From positions 1 through 20,494 of the IMG/VR virus record IMGVR_UViG_3300030102_001562: a stretch of DNA of 20,494 bases. One strand, given 5' to 3'. The translations under genes were made by a program, and so were the position numbers. Origin of the DNA: a virus. Positions 6,958-13,615 of the stretch are shown here, piece by piece (position 1 is the stretch's first letter; the number at the start of each line of letters is the position of its first letter). The notes beneath the pieces were generated by a model that made no database searches, was not told where the DNA came from, and saw only the letters and a program-made list of their open reading frames with translations.

Positions 6958-7277
6958 GTGATGACAAAACGTACAGGTCATATGGGGTCACTAAACTTGA
7001 CGATAATTATAGGATTAGTCTTAACATTAAGTGGCTTGGGCAAATTATCGTTGGAGTTACTTTCATTGTGCTGGGGTACATACGTATTGAAAATCGCATT
7101 GGAGAACTTGAGCGTAGAATGGAACTCGCTAATGGTAACATTGCAGAACTTGTAGAAAAACACATAGAGGAAGAGGAAGTAAAAATAACTAAAATGCAGG
7201 AACAATTAAAGTGGTACGAAGAAGAATTAAACTTAAATCCCTTATCTTGGGGCAAAAAAAAGAGGAAAAGAAAGTAA
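6954..7277 (+). CDS. Membrane protein with cytoplasmic/periplasmic coiled coil A (107 aa)
   Basis: The ATG at 6954 couples with the previous gene as ATGA; an in-frame GTG at 6933 would give a longer N-terminus but lies inside the previous gene, so 6954 is preferred. Residues ~27-42 form a hydrophobic helix (LGQIIVGVTFIVLGYI), followed by a coiled coil (about residues 46-90; ELERRMELANGNIAELVEKH) and a basic tail. The N-terminal half aligns with the 94-aa gene at 7747: ISLNIKWLGQ..VTFIV..G versus ISLPMIIQAVTFIV..WGY, with an acidic coiled coil after it. The gene ends at 7277 after an A8 run at 7254-7261 where a -1 frameshift is possible. TM plus coiled coil next to an endolysin suggests a lysis (spanin/holin-like) or virion role, but neither is shown. 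Confidence 0.65.
   Translation: MSDDKTYRSYGVTKLDDNYRISLNIKWLGQIIVGVTFIVLGYIRIENRIGELERRMELANGNIAELVEKHIEEEEVKITKMQEQLKWYEEELNLNPLSWGKKKRKRK
7254..7262 (+). other. Slippery heptamer A AAA AAG, candidate -1 frameshift site
   Basis: In the frame of the gene starting at 6954 the codons here are AAA AAA AAG. The last seven bases form the classical X XXY YYZ heptamer A AAA AAG, the same as in E. coli dnaX. A -1 slip would continue as GAG GAA AAG AAA GTA and stay open to TAA 7340-7342. I do not see a definite downstream structure. A one-base undercall in the A8 run would give the same picture. Confidence 0.4.
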
Positions 7278-7342
7278 TACTAACAGAGGATGACTTTAAT
7301 CACAATTATTTTATTAACAGAGAATTGCGGAGAGTTCGCTAA
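7262..7342 (+). CDS. -1 frame extension of the 6954 gene (26 codons + stop), no own start
   Basis: From 7262 the -1 frame reads EEKKVILTEDDFNHNYF and onwards for 26 codons to TAA 7340-7342. That stop overlaps the next gene's ATG as TAATG, the junction used at most boundaries here, which argues the frame is really translated. No ATG/GTG with a Shine-Dalgarno precedes it; TTG 7247 has none. The natural way to reach it is -1 frameshifting at 7254-7262, giving a 129-aa fusion, or a sequence error in the homopolymer. Independent translation from a very weak start cannot be excluded. Confidence 0.45.
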   Translation, partial: EEKKVILTEDDFNHNYFINRELRRVR

Positions 7343-7443
7343 TGCCTATACCAAATCATTGCTTTGAGTGCAGTAAACCAATTAATGCATCTGATGGTTG
7401 GTATTGTGAACGATGCAAACCAGAATCAGATGAAGAGGAATAA
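7342..7443 (+). CDS. Mini zinc-ribbon protein (33 aa)
   Basis: The product MPIPNHCFECSKPINASDGW continues to a second Cys pair (YCERC). The two C-x-x-C knuckles, 10 residues apart, form a four-Cys zinc-binding site of the rubredoxin or ribbon type. The C-terminus is acidic. It starts at a TAATG junction and ends at one with the next gene, so it is embedded in the coupled series. At 33 aa it may bind a partner protein or nucleic acid, or dock onto a larger complex; the function is unknown. Confidence 0.6.
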   Translation: MPIPNHCFECSKPINASDGWYCERCKPESDEEE

Positions 7444-7760
7444 TGGATTTTTTAGCAATCTATTCAGAAGCTGGAATGATAGGCGTTGTGGGGGCAATGT
7501 TTGTATTCATGGTGTATTCAATGAACAAAAGGGGCAACGAGCAAGCAGAAGCTTTACAAAATTTAAAAGTTGAGAATAAAGGACAAAGTGAAACACTTGA
7601 AAATATGGAAGGAATGGTTATCAAGCTTATTAATCGTTGGAATCAATCTGATGACAAGCTTGATAGGAAGTTTGATGACCTTAATAGGGAAATCAATGAC
7701 CTTGATAATCAAGTTTCTGAAATAAAAGGAAGTCTAAGTAGAGTAAATGGAAAACGCTAA
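7443..7760 (+). CDS. Membrane protein with coiled coil B (105 aa)
   Basis: ATG 7443 follows the zinc ribbon through TAATG. The N-terminus has one hydrophobic helix (AGMIGVVGAMFVFMVYS, about residues 10-26) then a long coiled coil with heptad hydrophobics, about residues 30-100 (LKVENKGQSETLENMEGMVI; LDRKFDDLNREINDLDNQVS). A TM anchor plus long periplasmic coiled coil is the layout of inner-membrane spanins, and also of holins with cytoplasmic tails. No lipobox or catalytic motif is seen. It belongs to the run of membrane proteins leading to the endolysin at 9000, so a lysis role is the leading inference. Confidence 0.65.
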   Translation: MDFLAIYSEAGMIGVVGAMFVFMVYSMNKRGNEQAEALQNLKVENKGQSETLENMEGMVIKLINRWNQSDDKLDRKFDDLNREINDLDNQVSEIKGSLSRVNGKR

Positions 7761-8031
7761 ACCAATATCAGATAATAGTGCAATGACTATAAGTCTACCA
7801 ATGATTATACAAGCAGTAACTTTTATTGTAATGTTAGTTTGGGGATATAGTCAGTTAAATGCTAGGATTAGTTTTCTTGAATATCAAGTAGCTATGAATG
7901 AAGAACATATTATTGATTTAGAAGAGGATGCTGAAAAGAATCAAGATGCTGAAATACCAGCAGATATTAAGCAAAATCAAAGAATAGAATACTTAGAAAA
8001 AGAAGTAGAAAGGTTAAGAGACAATGGCTAA
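7747..8031 (+). CDS. Membrane protein with coiled coil C, paralogue of 6954-7277 (94 aa)
   Basis: The start overlaps the previous gene by 14 nt. Residues ~13-34 contain a hydrophobic helix (ISLPMIIQAVTFIVMLVWGY), followed by an acidic coiled coil (LEYQVAMNEEHIIDLEEDAE, then a second helix IEYLEKEVERLRDNG). The order ISL, hydrophobic helix with VTFIV, WGY, coiled coil matches the 107-aa gene at 6954, so these look like a duplication. Its stop overlaps the next start by 8 nt (ATGGCTAA). A lysis or membrane-scaffold role is plausible but unproven. Confidence 0.65.
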   Translation: MENAKPISDNSAMTISLPMIIQAVTFIVMLVWGYSQLNARISFLEYQVAMNEEHIIDLEEDAEKNQDAEIPADIKQNQRIEYLEKEVERLRDNG

Positions 8032-8311
8032 AGCAAAAGATCCTAAGTTAAAAAGAGCTGGGGTTAGTGGTTACAATAAACCTAAACGTACTCCTAATCA
8101 TCCTAAGAAGTCTCATGTCGTTGTAGCTAAAGTAGGACAAACTACTAAGCTAATACGTTTTGGACAGCAGGGTGTAAGAGGAGCTGGTAAGAATCCTAAA
8201 TCAGCTAAAGATAAAGCAAGACGTAAATCGTATTATGCTAGACATAATGCACAAGATGCAAAACCAAGCAAGTTAAGTGCTAGGTATTGGTCACATAAGG
8301 TGAAGTGGTAA
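8024..8311 (+). CDS. Conserved basic phage protein with YARH / YWS-VKW signature (95 aa)
   Basis: A very basic 95-aa protein. It begins MAKAKDPKLKRAGVSGYNKP, then carries RTPNHPKKSHVVVAKVGQTT, a strand LIRFGQQGVRG, a Lys/Arg helix ending RRKSYYARHNA, and a C-terminal SARYWSHKVKW. These blocks (P-x-H-P-x-K-S-H, IRFG-x-x-G, ARH, YW-x-x-K-V-K-W) belong to a recurrent family of small proteins in tailed phages and large eukaryotic DNA viruses that I recognise by motif (DUF5872-type in my memory, label not certain). Function is unknown; charge suggests nucleic-acid or virion binding. It shares 8 nt with the gene before and is TAATG-coupled to the next. Confidence 0.65.
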   Translation: MAKAKDPKLKRAGVSGYNKPKRTPNHPKKSHVVVAKVGQTTKLIRFGQQGVRGAGKNPKSAKDKARRKSYYARHNAQDAKPSKLSARYWSHKVKW

Positions 8312-8493
8312 TGGCTAAAGGTTTAAAACATTATTTAAAAAATGGTAAAGAATACAAAGGTGCATCTCATAAAATGTCTAATGGGCATCTACATAGTGGT
8401 AAGACTCATACTAAATCTTCTAAACGTTTATTTCACTACGGTGATTTATCAAAGAAAGCACAAGTAACTGCAAAGAAAGGTTGGAAAAAGTAA
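8311..8493 (+). CDS. Small basic protein (60 aa)
   Basis: I take the ATG at 8311 (TAATG) as start rather than an in-frame GTG at 8305. The product MAKGLKHYLKNGKEYKGASH and on is rich in Lys, His, Gly and Ser with a C-terminal KKAQVTAKKGWKK. It has no recognisable fold signature. With the two genes beside it, it makes a trio of small basic proteins, which suggests a shared job in DNA condensation, virion interior or nucleic-acid binding, but this is inference. Confidence 0.6.
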   Translation: MAKGLKHYLKNGKEYKGASHKMSNGHLHSGKTHTKSSKRLFHYGDLSKKAQVTAKKGWKK

Positions 8494-8624
8494 TGGCTAA
8501 AAAAGTAAGTTGGATGTGGGGTGGCAAACGTTACTCTGGTACATTAATTAGAGAAACTAAAACACATAAGTTTGCTAGAACACATAACGGTAAAATAAAA
8601 AAGATAGTTAAAAAGAAAAAATAA
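8493..8624 (+). CDS. Small basic protein (43 aa)
   Basis: This is a 43-aa ORF starting at TAATG with the previous gene and ending at TAATG with the next. The sequence starts MAKKVSWMWGGKRYSGTLIR and ends in a Lys-rich tail (KIKKIVKKKK). The Trp-rich N-terminus followed by a Gly-Lys-Arg-Tyr turn suggests a compact beta hairpin, with the tail as a nucleic-acid-contacting element. Function unknown; its coupling on both sides supports expression. Confidence 0.65.
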   Translation: MAKKVSWMWGGKRYSGTLIRETKTHKFARTHNGKIKKIVKKKK

Positions 8625-8770
8625 TGGACAGCTTAAAAGTAGCATCAGCAAGCATATTTAATTATGGTTTGTCTCTAGCGCACGCAAGTTTATTCTTGCA
8701 ATGCGTAGTAGCAATAATGACTATAATTTATTTAGGTTATAAAATAAACATAATAAGGAAAGTAAAATGA
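8624..8770 (+). CDS. Small membrane protein, holin candidate (48 aa)
   Basis: A 48-aa ORF from a TAATG start to TGA 8768-8770. The first half (MDSLKVASASIFNYGLSLAH) is an amphipathic helix and the second has one hydrophobic segment (LFLQCVVAIMTIIYLGY) with a basic end (KINIIRKVK). This shape fits a small single-TM holin or antiholin, and it lies two genes before the endolysin. A proven holin would need functional data; it may be any small membrane protein. An ATGA overlap leads into the next gene. Confidence 0.6.
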   Translation: MDSLKVASASIFNYGLSLAHASLFLQCVVAIMTIIYLGYKINIIRKVK

Positions 8771-9000
8771 GTAAAGCAATATTAGCAGGAATTATAGATA
8801 AAGCTAAAGACCATATTGTAGATGAATATGCAGATGGTATGGTAGAGCATATACAATCTGATGGTTTTAAAGAAATGTTAGCATCTAAAATTAATAAAAA
8901 AATAGACATACCTTTTGTATCAGAAGAGAAAGAACAAATCTTTTTTGAGAAGTGTGTTGATTTAGTTACAGATGTAATTGAAGGAATTGTAAAAAGATAA
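8767..9000 (+). CDS. Helical unknown protein upstream of endolysin (77 aa)
   Basis: The ATG at 8767 has AAGGAAA ahead (8756-8762) and overlaps the previous stop as ATGA. The 77-aa chain is almost all helix: a short Ala/Ile helix, an acidic helix (DKAKDHIVDEYADGMVEHIQ), a central KINKKIDIPFVSEEKEQIF turn, and a C-terminal helix. I do not recognise a family with certainty. It is cytosolic by composition. Coupling to the endolysin (TAATG at 9000) places it in the lysis cassette. Confidence 0.6.
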   Translation: MSKAILAGIIDKAKDHIVDEYADGMVEHIQSDGFKEMLASKINKKIDIPFVSEEKEQIFFEKCVDLVTDVIEGIVKR

Positions 9001-9398
9001 TGCCAAAATTTGGTAGCAGGTCACGAAGAAGACTAAAAGGGGTAGACCCTAAGTTAGTAGAAGTATTAGAAGAAGTTTGTAAATACTTTGATATAACTGT
9101 AATAGAAGGTTTAAGAAGTCAGGAAAGACAAAATGAATTGGTTGCACAAGGTAAAAGCAAAACTAAATTTGGTAAGCATGTCGCTGGGGAAGCTGTGGAC
9201 ATTGCTCCTTATCCAATTGATTGGAATGCTAGGGATGATTTTCATTACCTTGGTGGTTTTGTTTTGGGGATAGCAGCAAGTAAGGGAATTAATATTCGTT
9301 GGGGAGGCGATTGGAGTGACTCAAGTTTAAGTCAAGGTAGAAGAACTACTAAAGATAATAACTTTGATGATTTAGTTCACTTCGAGTTAAAAAAGTAA
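9000..9398 (+). CDS. Peptidase M15 family endolysin (132 aa)
   Basis: This is a zinc D,D- or L-alanyl-D-glutamate-type peptidase of the M15 family that cuts peptidoglycan cross-links at lysis. The zinc ligands are readable: His60 and Asp67 in GKHVAGEAVDI (matching the H-x-x-G-x-A-x-D motif), and His127 in the C-terminal DDLVHFEL block, with Asp124 as the catalytic acid (E/D-x-x-H pattern). Arg39/Arg43 in GLRSQERQ fit the conserved R-S-x-x-R-Q region. At 132 aa it is a short, single-domain enzyme without a cell-wall binding domain. The N-terminus is basic with no signal peptide, so it needs a holin; small membrane proteins lie just upstream. Enzyme type is confident, exact bond specificity is not. 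Confidence 0.85.
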   Translation: MPKFGSRSRRRLKGVDPKLVEVLEEVCKYFDITVIEGLRSQERQNELVAQGKSKTKFGKHVAGEAVDIAPYPIDWNARDDFHYLGGFVLGIAASKGINIRWGGDWSDSSLSQGRRTTKDNNFDDLVHFELKK

Positions 9399-9412
9399 CA
9401 TGGGAGTTTACT

Positions 9413-10174
9413 GTGAAAATAAAAGACAGAGTGGTTATCTTTCCAGATATACACTTTCCAAACCACGATAAGAAAGCATATGCATGTGCATTAAATGTTA
9501 TAAAGGAAGTAAAACCTACAGCATTTTTGCTATTAGGAGATACAATTGATGGTGAGTCAGTAAGTCATTGGCAATGGTCTAAAAAGAAAAGACCACCTGT
9601 CGAGTATCAATTACCTGCAATAGATAAGGAAATAGAATATGGAAACAAAGGACTTGATGAAATTGATGAAGTTTTACAATTGGTACAATGCAAGAAGAAG
9701 ATCTTTGCACAAGGAAACCACGAAATCTGGTTTGACAACTTCGTTGAAGAAAACCCATACCTAGATAAATACGAAAGTAGGAAAGCATTTAAGTTTGATG
9801 AGCGTGGATATGAATGGCATAAATATGGAGAAGTCTTCAAAGTACTTGGTAGCAAGTTGTACGCTTATCATGGGGGGCATTATATGGGAGTGTCACACGC
9901 AAGGACTCATGCCCTGCAATTGGGATGCAACGTCATCTATGGACATACCCATGATTGTCAAAAAGCCACAATCCAACACATCAGCGGAAGCCACATGGCT
10001 CATTCAATGGGATGCTTAACTGATATGACTAAAAGTTATTTAAAAGGTAGACCAACTAATTGGAGTCATAACGTAGGTGTTTGTGATATATTATCTAATG
10101 GAAATTTTAATTTAGTAGTCTTAACAATAAGTAATGGCTACACAACATATAATGGAAAAATAATAAGTGCCTAA
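9413..10174 (+). CDS. Calcineurin-like metallophosphoesterase (253 aa)
   Basis: The start is GTG 9413, with GGGAG at 9402-9406 six bases ahead. The dimetal motifs of the superfamily occur in order: D12-x-H14, G42-D43 with D46, G101-N102-H103-E104, H153-G-G-H, and G177-H-T-H180. This is the full set of residues that bind two metals and activate water for phosphoester cleavage (phosphomonoester, diester or nucleotide targets). Length is normal for a phage member. It sits between the endolysin and a virion protein and overlaps the latter by 8 nt (GTGCCTAA), so it is transcribed with late genes. Substrate unknown; roles in nucleotide, tRNA-end or signalling-nucleotide cleavage are all possible. 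Confidence 0.85.
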   Translation: MKIKDRVVIFPDIHFPNHDKKAYACALNVIKEVKPTAFLLLGDTIDGESVSHWQWSKKKRPPVEYQLPAIDKEIEYGNKGLDEIDEVLQLVQCKKKIFAQGNHEIWFDNFVEENPYLDKYESRKAFKFDERGYEWHKYGEVFKVLGSKLYAYHGGHYMGVSHARTHALQLGCNVIYGHTHDCQKATIQHISGSHMAHSMGCLTDMTKSYLKGRPTNWSHNVGVCDILSNGNFNLVVLTISNGYTTYNGKIISA

Positions 10175-13100
10175 AGAATTATTTGAAATAAAACAATTTG
10201 AAACTGGTAATGTTTATAATGCAGATGATAGAGACATTCCAGATGATGCTGCTGTTTATAGTGAAAACATAGACCCTTATAGTCAGTCTGGTTCTCTAAT
10301 GAGTATTCATGGAGATACTGCTATAAAAACTGGTGTTGATGCAAATAGAATGGCAATGATAAACGATAATGGTACATATAGATTAGTCTATGTAGATAGT
10401 TCAGATTTTGATATAAAGAAAGTTGATGATTTACATGGAACTCCTAGTACACCTGCAGTTGTTGAATCTGGTACGTTTGGTACTGCTACTAGTATACCTG
10501 CTATGCAAGTTAATAATAAAGAAGTGCATATGGGTATAGGTAAAGATAAAGACCCTAAATGGGTAGGTATTATTTCTCATGGACAATTTGGAGCTAATCC
10601 ACCAAGTGGTATTCAATCTACTACAGCAGAATTAAGTTCTCCTAATCCATTTCCTTTAATGCATTCTGTTATTGCTGATTCTACAAATACATATGTATAT
10701 GGAATACAAGATAATGGTAATTATGTTTTTAAATTTGATATAGCTACTGGATTTCTTGTAAGACGTTCAGAATATTTTTTCTCATCAACACAAGCTATGA
10801 CATTTTCTAGTGATGGTAATTTATTTGTAGCTGACCAAGTAGCATCTAATTTTACAATGTTAAAAATAGATAAAGACAATATGGATGTAATGCAGAGTAG
10901 GGTTCTTACAGGTACTTCTGGTGTTACAGATTTAATGATATGTGGAAATACAATGTGGTTAGCAAGAGGTAACTATGAGGGTAATACTTTTTTATGGAAT
11001 GTGTCTGTAGGAAATTTAACTACAGGTTCTACACCTATAGCATGTACAAATAGAAGTCCTTATATGGGTGTAGACCAAGCAGCAAATACTGCTGTAGGTG
11101 ATTGGGCAACAAGTGCAAATCAAAAAGTAGCAGTTCGTATGGCTACAGCTAAGTTGCCTTTAATAAGAGTAACAGGAAGTAATAGTTATGTAGGTATAGC
11201 AACATATGTACAACCTTCAGAAAGTACTGCATATGTAAGATGGTATCATGCAAGTAATGATAATGATTATATGGGTGGTAACACAAGTGGTGCAGGATTA
11301 AAAGCAGGTATAAGATGGTTTGCACATGTTATAAGAGATACTTATACAGCTGGTGATAAATTAGATACAATTACTAGAGGCATTGTATATGCTTTTGATG
11401 AAGCTTTTAATAAAACATATGATAAGGTATATCAAGTTAAACAAACAGATAATTCTAATCATTTAAATTTTATATGTGAAGGTAGTTCTACAAACAAAAG
11501 TGATTTATTTCGTCAAAATAAGTTAGCATTTAATCATACAGTTACTCAGTTAATTGACTCTTCAAGAATTGTTATAGGTAGTGGTATAGATGTTGAAGAT
11601 GCAGTAGCAAGTGAAGTAAATGGTTTTTATAATGTATATTCTTCTGCTGGTCAAGTACGTTGGGCAGCTGGAAATTCTGGATCTCTTGTTAAAAAAGCAG
11701 AGGGTGAAGTACAGTTAACTATAAGTAATAATACAGCTGTAAGTGGAAGTATAAATCCTTCACATGACCATTTTTATGCAACATCTTTTACATATGATGG
11801 TTATCAAGAATCTCCATTAGCAGGTTGGCAACATATAGATAATAGTACGATTAGTCAAGATGCATTAAATGTAAAAATAAATTTGTTTACATCTAATTTA
11901 AGTAAAAGAGTTACACATGTTAATTTATATAGGTCTAGTTCTGCATCTTCTACTGCAGTACAGCCTGCTGGATTTTTTAGGTTAGTTAAAAGTATACCAT
12001 TAAAATCTGGATTTTTAGAAACAGATTCTTCTACAACTAATCCAAACTGGGGTAAATTTTATAGTAAAACAATAATTGATGATGGTGTGTCTCATGCATC
12101 TTATGAAGCAAGAACTGGTATATCAGAAGCTCTATTAAATACCTTACCTAAATATACTTTAAGTGCTAAAGTAAATAACTTTTTATACATAACAGGATGT
12201 TCTCATATAGACATAGATGATGCTACAAATTATTTATTTAAATCTAGACCATTTAACTTAGACCAATTTAATATTGTAAGAGACTATTTATTATTGCCTA
12301 ATACAGCAACAGCAATGGAAACATTTAATGGAAGATTGTATGTTTATTCTGAAAATGAAACATACATAGTAAATCCAGATGGAATGTTTATAGAAGACAC
12401 TATTAAAGGCATAGGTTGCAGAAATCAAAATTCTGTTATAGCATCAGATGTTGGTTTATGTTGGCTTGATAAAAATAGTATCTATTATCATAATGGAAGT
12501 AAAATAAATGATATAGGTAGAAGAATAAAACAAGCTCATCAATTAGATGATGTAAGAAATTCTTATAGTGCATTAGATAATTTATGTGAATTTAATAGTT
12601 CAGAATATGGTGGTGATATTGTATTAGGATATGATGGATACAGAAAATCATTTTGTTTTTTCTATCAATACAAATTTGACACTACAAGTAGTTTTACACA
12701 TAGTGTTAGTACTAATCAAACTTCAGAATTTATAAATCATGGTGGAAGTCCTAGTAGTACAATTGAAGTTGGTCAATTAGTATCAGGTTCAGGTATCCCT
12801 GCCAATACAACAATTGTTGCTATAGATAATGCAAATAGATTTGAAATAAGTAATCCTGCAACTGCAACTGCAAATATAACTTTAACAATTACTACTGTAA
12901 CAAATAATTTTGTACCACAATGTTTAGTATACACAGTACCTAAGAATAGATGGGATGTATGGAACAGACCATATTCTTCTAGTACTAACTTGTTAACATT
13001 AAGTGCTATTAATGGTAAAAATAATGAGCTAATAGTATCAGATAATGTTAATGGTTTAATAAAGCCATTTGACCCTAAAAATTCTACAAGATTAGATAAT

Positions 13101-13364
13101 TTTATATGGTATAGTAAAAAATTTACAATGGGTGACTCTACATCAGATAAAAAGTTTTATAAGGCAGAAATATTATCTGAAGATAGTGTACCTACAATAA
13201 TAGTCAACACAACAGAAAATAGTAGTGCTTATTCAGCATTATCTTCTAAAAGAACTTCTAGACATGCTCAAGTTAAACTTTCAGTAACTGGTGATTCTAC
13301 ATCTACAATAGATGGCATGAGACTTGTTTTTAGAAGGTTGAAAAGAACAAAGGATATGTCGTGA
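10167..13364 (+). CDS. Tail nozzle / DNA-stabilisation-type virion protein (1065 aa)
   Basis: GTG 10167 overlaps the previous stop by 8 nt; GGAAAA precedes it. The N-terminus (FETGNVYNADDRDIPDDAA, then ENIDPYSQSGSL) has the 'GG-T-D-P-A-NV-G' pattern of podovirus tail nozzle (T7 gp12) and P22 gp10-like proteins. Around residues 700-800 is their second hallmark: a rim strand (NGRLYVYSENETYIV), then IGCRNQNSVIASDVGLCWLD and YYHNGSKINDIGRRI. These proteins plug the tail and hold packaged DNA in. The protein is longer (1065 aa) than T7 gp12 or P22 gp10, largely from an N-terminal propeller-like repeat region and an insertion (about residues 838-911). It could be called a tail tubular B-like protein. 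Confidence 0.65.
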   Translation: MPKELFEIKQFETGNVYNADDRDIPDDAAVYSENIDPYSQSGSLMSIHGDTAIKTGVDANRMAMINDNGTYRLVYVDSSDFDIKKVDDLHGTPSTPAVVESGTFGTATSIPAMQVNNKEVHMGIGKDKDPKWVGIISHGQFGANPPSGIQSTTAELSSPNPFPLMHSVIADSTNTYVYGIQDNGNYVFKFDIATGFLVRRSEYFFSSTQAMTFSSDGNLFVADQVASNFTMLKIDKDNMDVMQSRVLTGTSGVTDLMICGNTMWLARGNYEGNTFLWNVSVGNLTTGSTPIACTNRSPYMGVDQAANTAVGDWATSANQKVAVRMATAKLPLIRVTGSNSYVGIATYVQPSESTAYVRWYHASNDNDYMGGNTSGAGLKAGIRWFAHVIRDTYTAGDKLDTITRGIVYAFDEAFNKTYDKVYQVKQTDNSNHLNFICEGSSTNKSDLFRQNKLAFNHTVTQLIDSSRIVIGSGIDVEDAVASEVNGFYNVYSSAGQVRWAAGNSGSLVKKAEGEVQLTISNNTAVSGSINPSHDHFYATSFTYDGYQESPLAGWQHIDNSTISQDALNVKINLFTSNLSKRVTHVNLYRSSSASSTAVQPAGFFRLVKSIPLKSGFLETDSSTTNPNWGKFYSKTIIDDGVSHASYEARTGISEALLNTLPKYTLSAKVNNFLYITGCSHIDIDDATNYLFKSRPFNLDQFNIVRDYLLLPNTATAMETFNGRLYVYSENETYIVNPDGMFIEDTIKGIGCRNQNSVIASDVGLCWLDKNSIYYHNGSKINDIGRRIKQAHQLDDVRNSYSALDNLCEFNSSEYGGDIVLGYDGYRKSFCFFYQYKFDTTSSFTHSVSTNQTSEFINHGGSPSSTIEVGQLVSGSGIPANTTIVAIDNANRFEISNPATATANITLTITTVTNNFVPQCLVYTVPKNRWDVWNRPYSSSTNLLTLSAINGKNNELIVSDNVNGLIKPFDPKNSTRLDNFIWYSKKFTMGDSTSDKKFYKAEILSEDSVPTIIVNTTENSSAYSALSSKRTSRHAQVKLSVTGDSTSTIDGMRLVFRRLKRTKDMS
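12680..12900 (+). other. Inserted beta module inside the nozzle-type protein
   Basis: Roughly residues 838-911 of the protein carry VGQLVSGSGIPANTTIVAID followed by RFEISNPATATANITLTI. This G-x-x-V-S-G-x-G-I-P / S-x-x-A-T pattern is found as a movable beta module in many phage tail and fibre proteins. Its flanks (KFDTTSSFTHSVSTN and FVPQCLVYTVPK) belong to the core, so it appears to be inserted into a loop. Boundaries are approximate. Confidence 0.45.
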
Positions 13365-13612
13365 TAAGTAAAAAACGTTCACAAAGAATTACTGAAAATA
13401 ATATGCAAAGAATTATAGATAAAATCTATGATGATTTAAATGAATTAATAGATGCTGTAAATAGCAAAGATACTGTTTTAGTACCAGATGAATCTGTTGG
13501 TAAAGAAGGTAATATTAGAATAATAAGAGATCCTAATGGAGACTCTTATAAAATACAAGGGCGTACAAGTGAAGGTTGGGCAAGTACGTCAATAACTTTA
13601 AATGAGGAGTAA
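13361..13612 (+). CDS. Small unknown structural-type protein (83 aa)
   Basis: GTG 13361 overlaps the previous stop as GTGA. The N-terminal ~35 residues form an amphipathic helix suited to coiled coil (ENNMQRIIDKIYDDLNELID), and the C-terminal ~45 residues are beta (EGNIRIIRDPNGDSYKIQG) with a final Trp. Helix plus beta tip resembles a short trimeric stub or fibre base, but no family is recognised. It is coupled to the nozzle-type gene and precedes the ejection genes, so a minor virion role is likely. Confidence 0.6.
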   Translation: MISKKRSQRITENNMQRIIDKIYDDLNELIDAVNSKDTVLVPDESVGKEGNIRIIRDPNGDSYKIQGRTSEGWASTSITLNEE

Positions 13613-13615
13613 ATT

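Noticed and set aside
7290-7367. 25-codon frame starting ATG 7290 (MTLITIILLTENCGEF)
   Set aside because: Its AGAGG lies directly against the ATG with no spacer, and it overlaps the zinc-ribbon gene, whose start is better coupled (TAATG). It is in another frame from the -1 extension and shows no continuing protein signal.
7364-7573. Frame overlapping the zinc-ribbon gene and the coiled-coil gene at 7443
   Set aside because: It runs across a clear TAATG junction and both overlapping genes have better starts and recognisable structure; it is a shadow frame.
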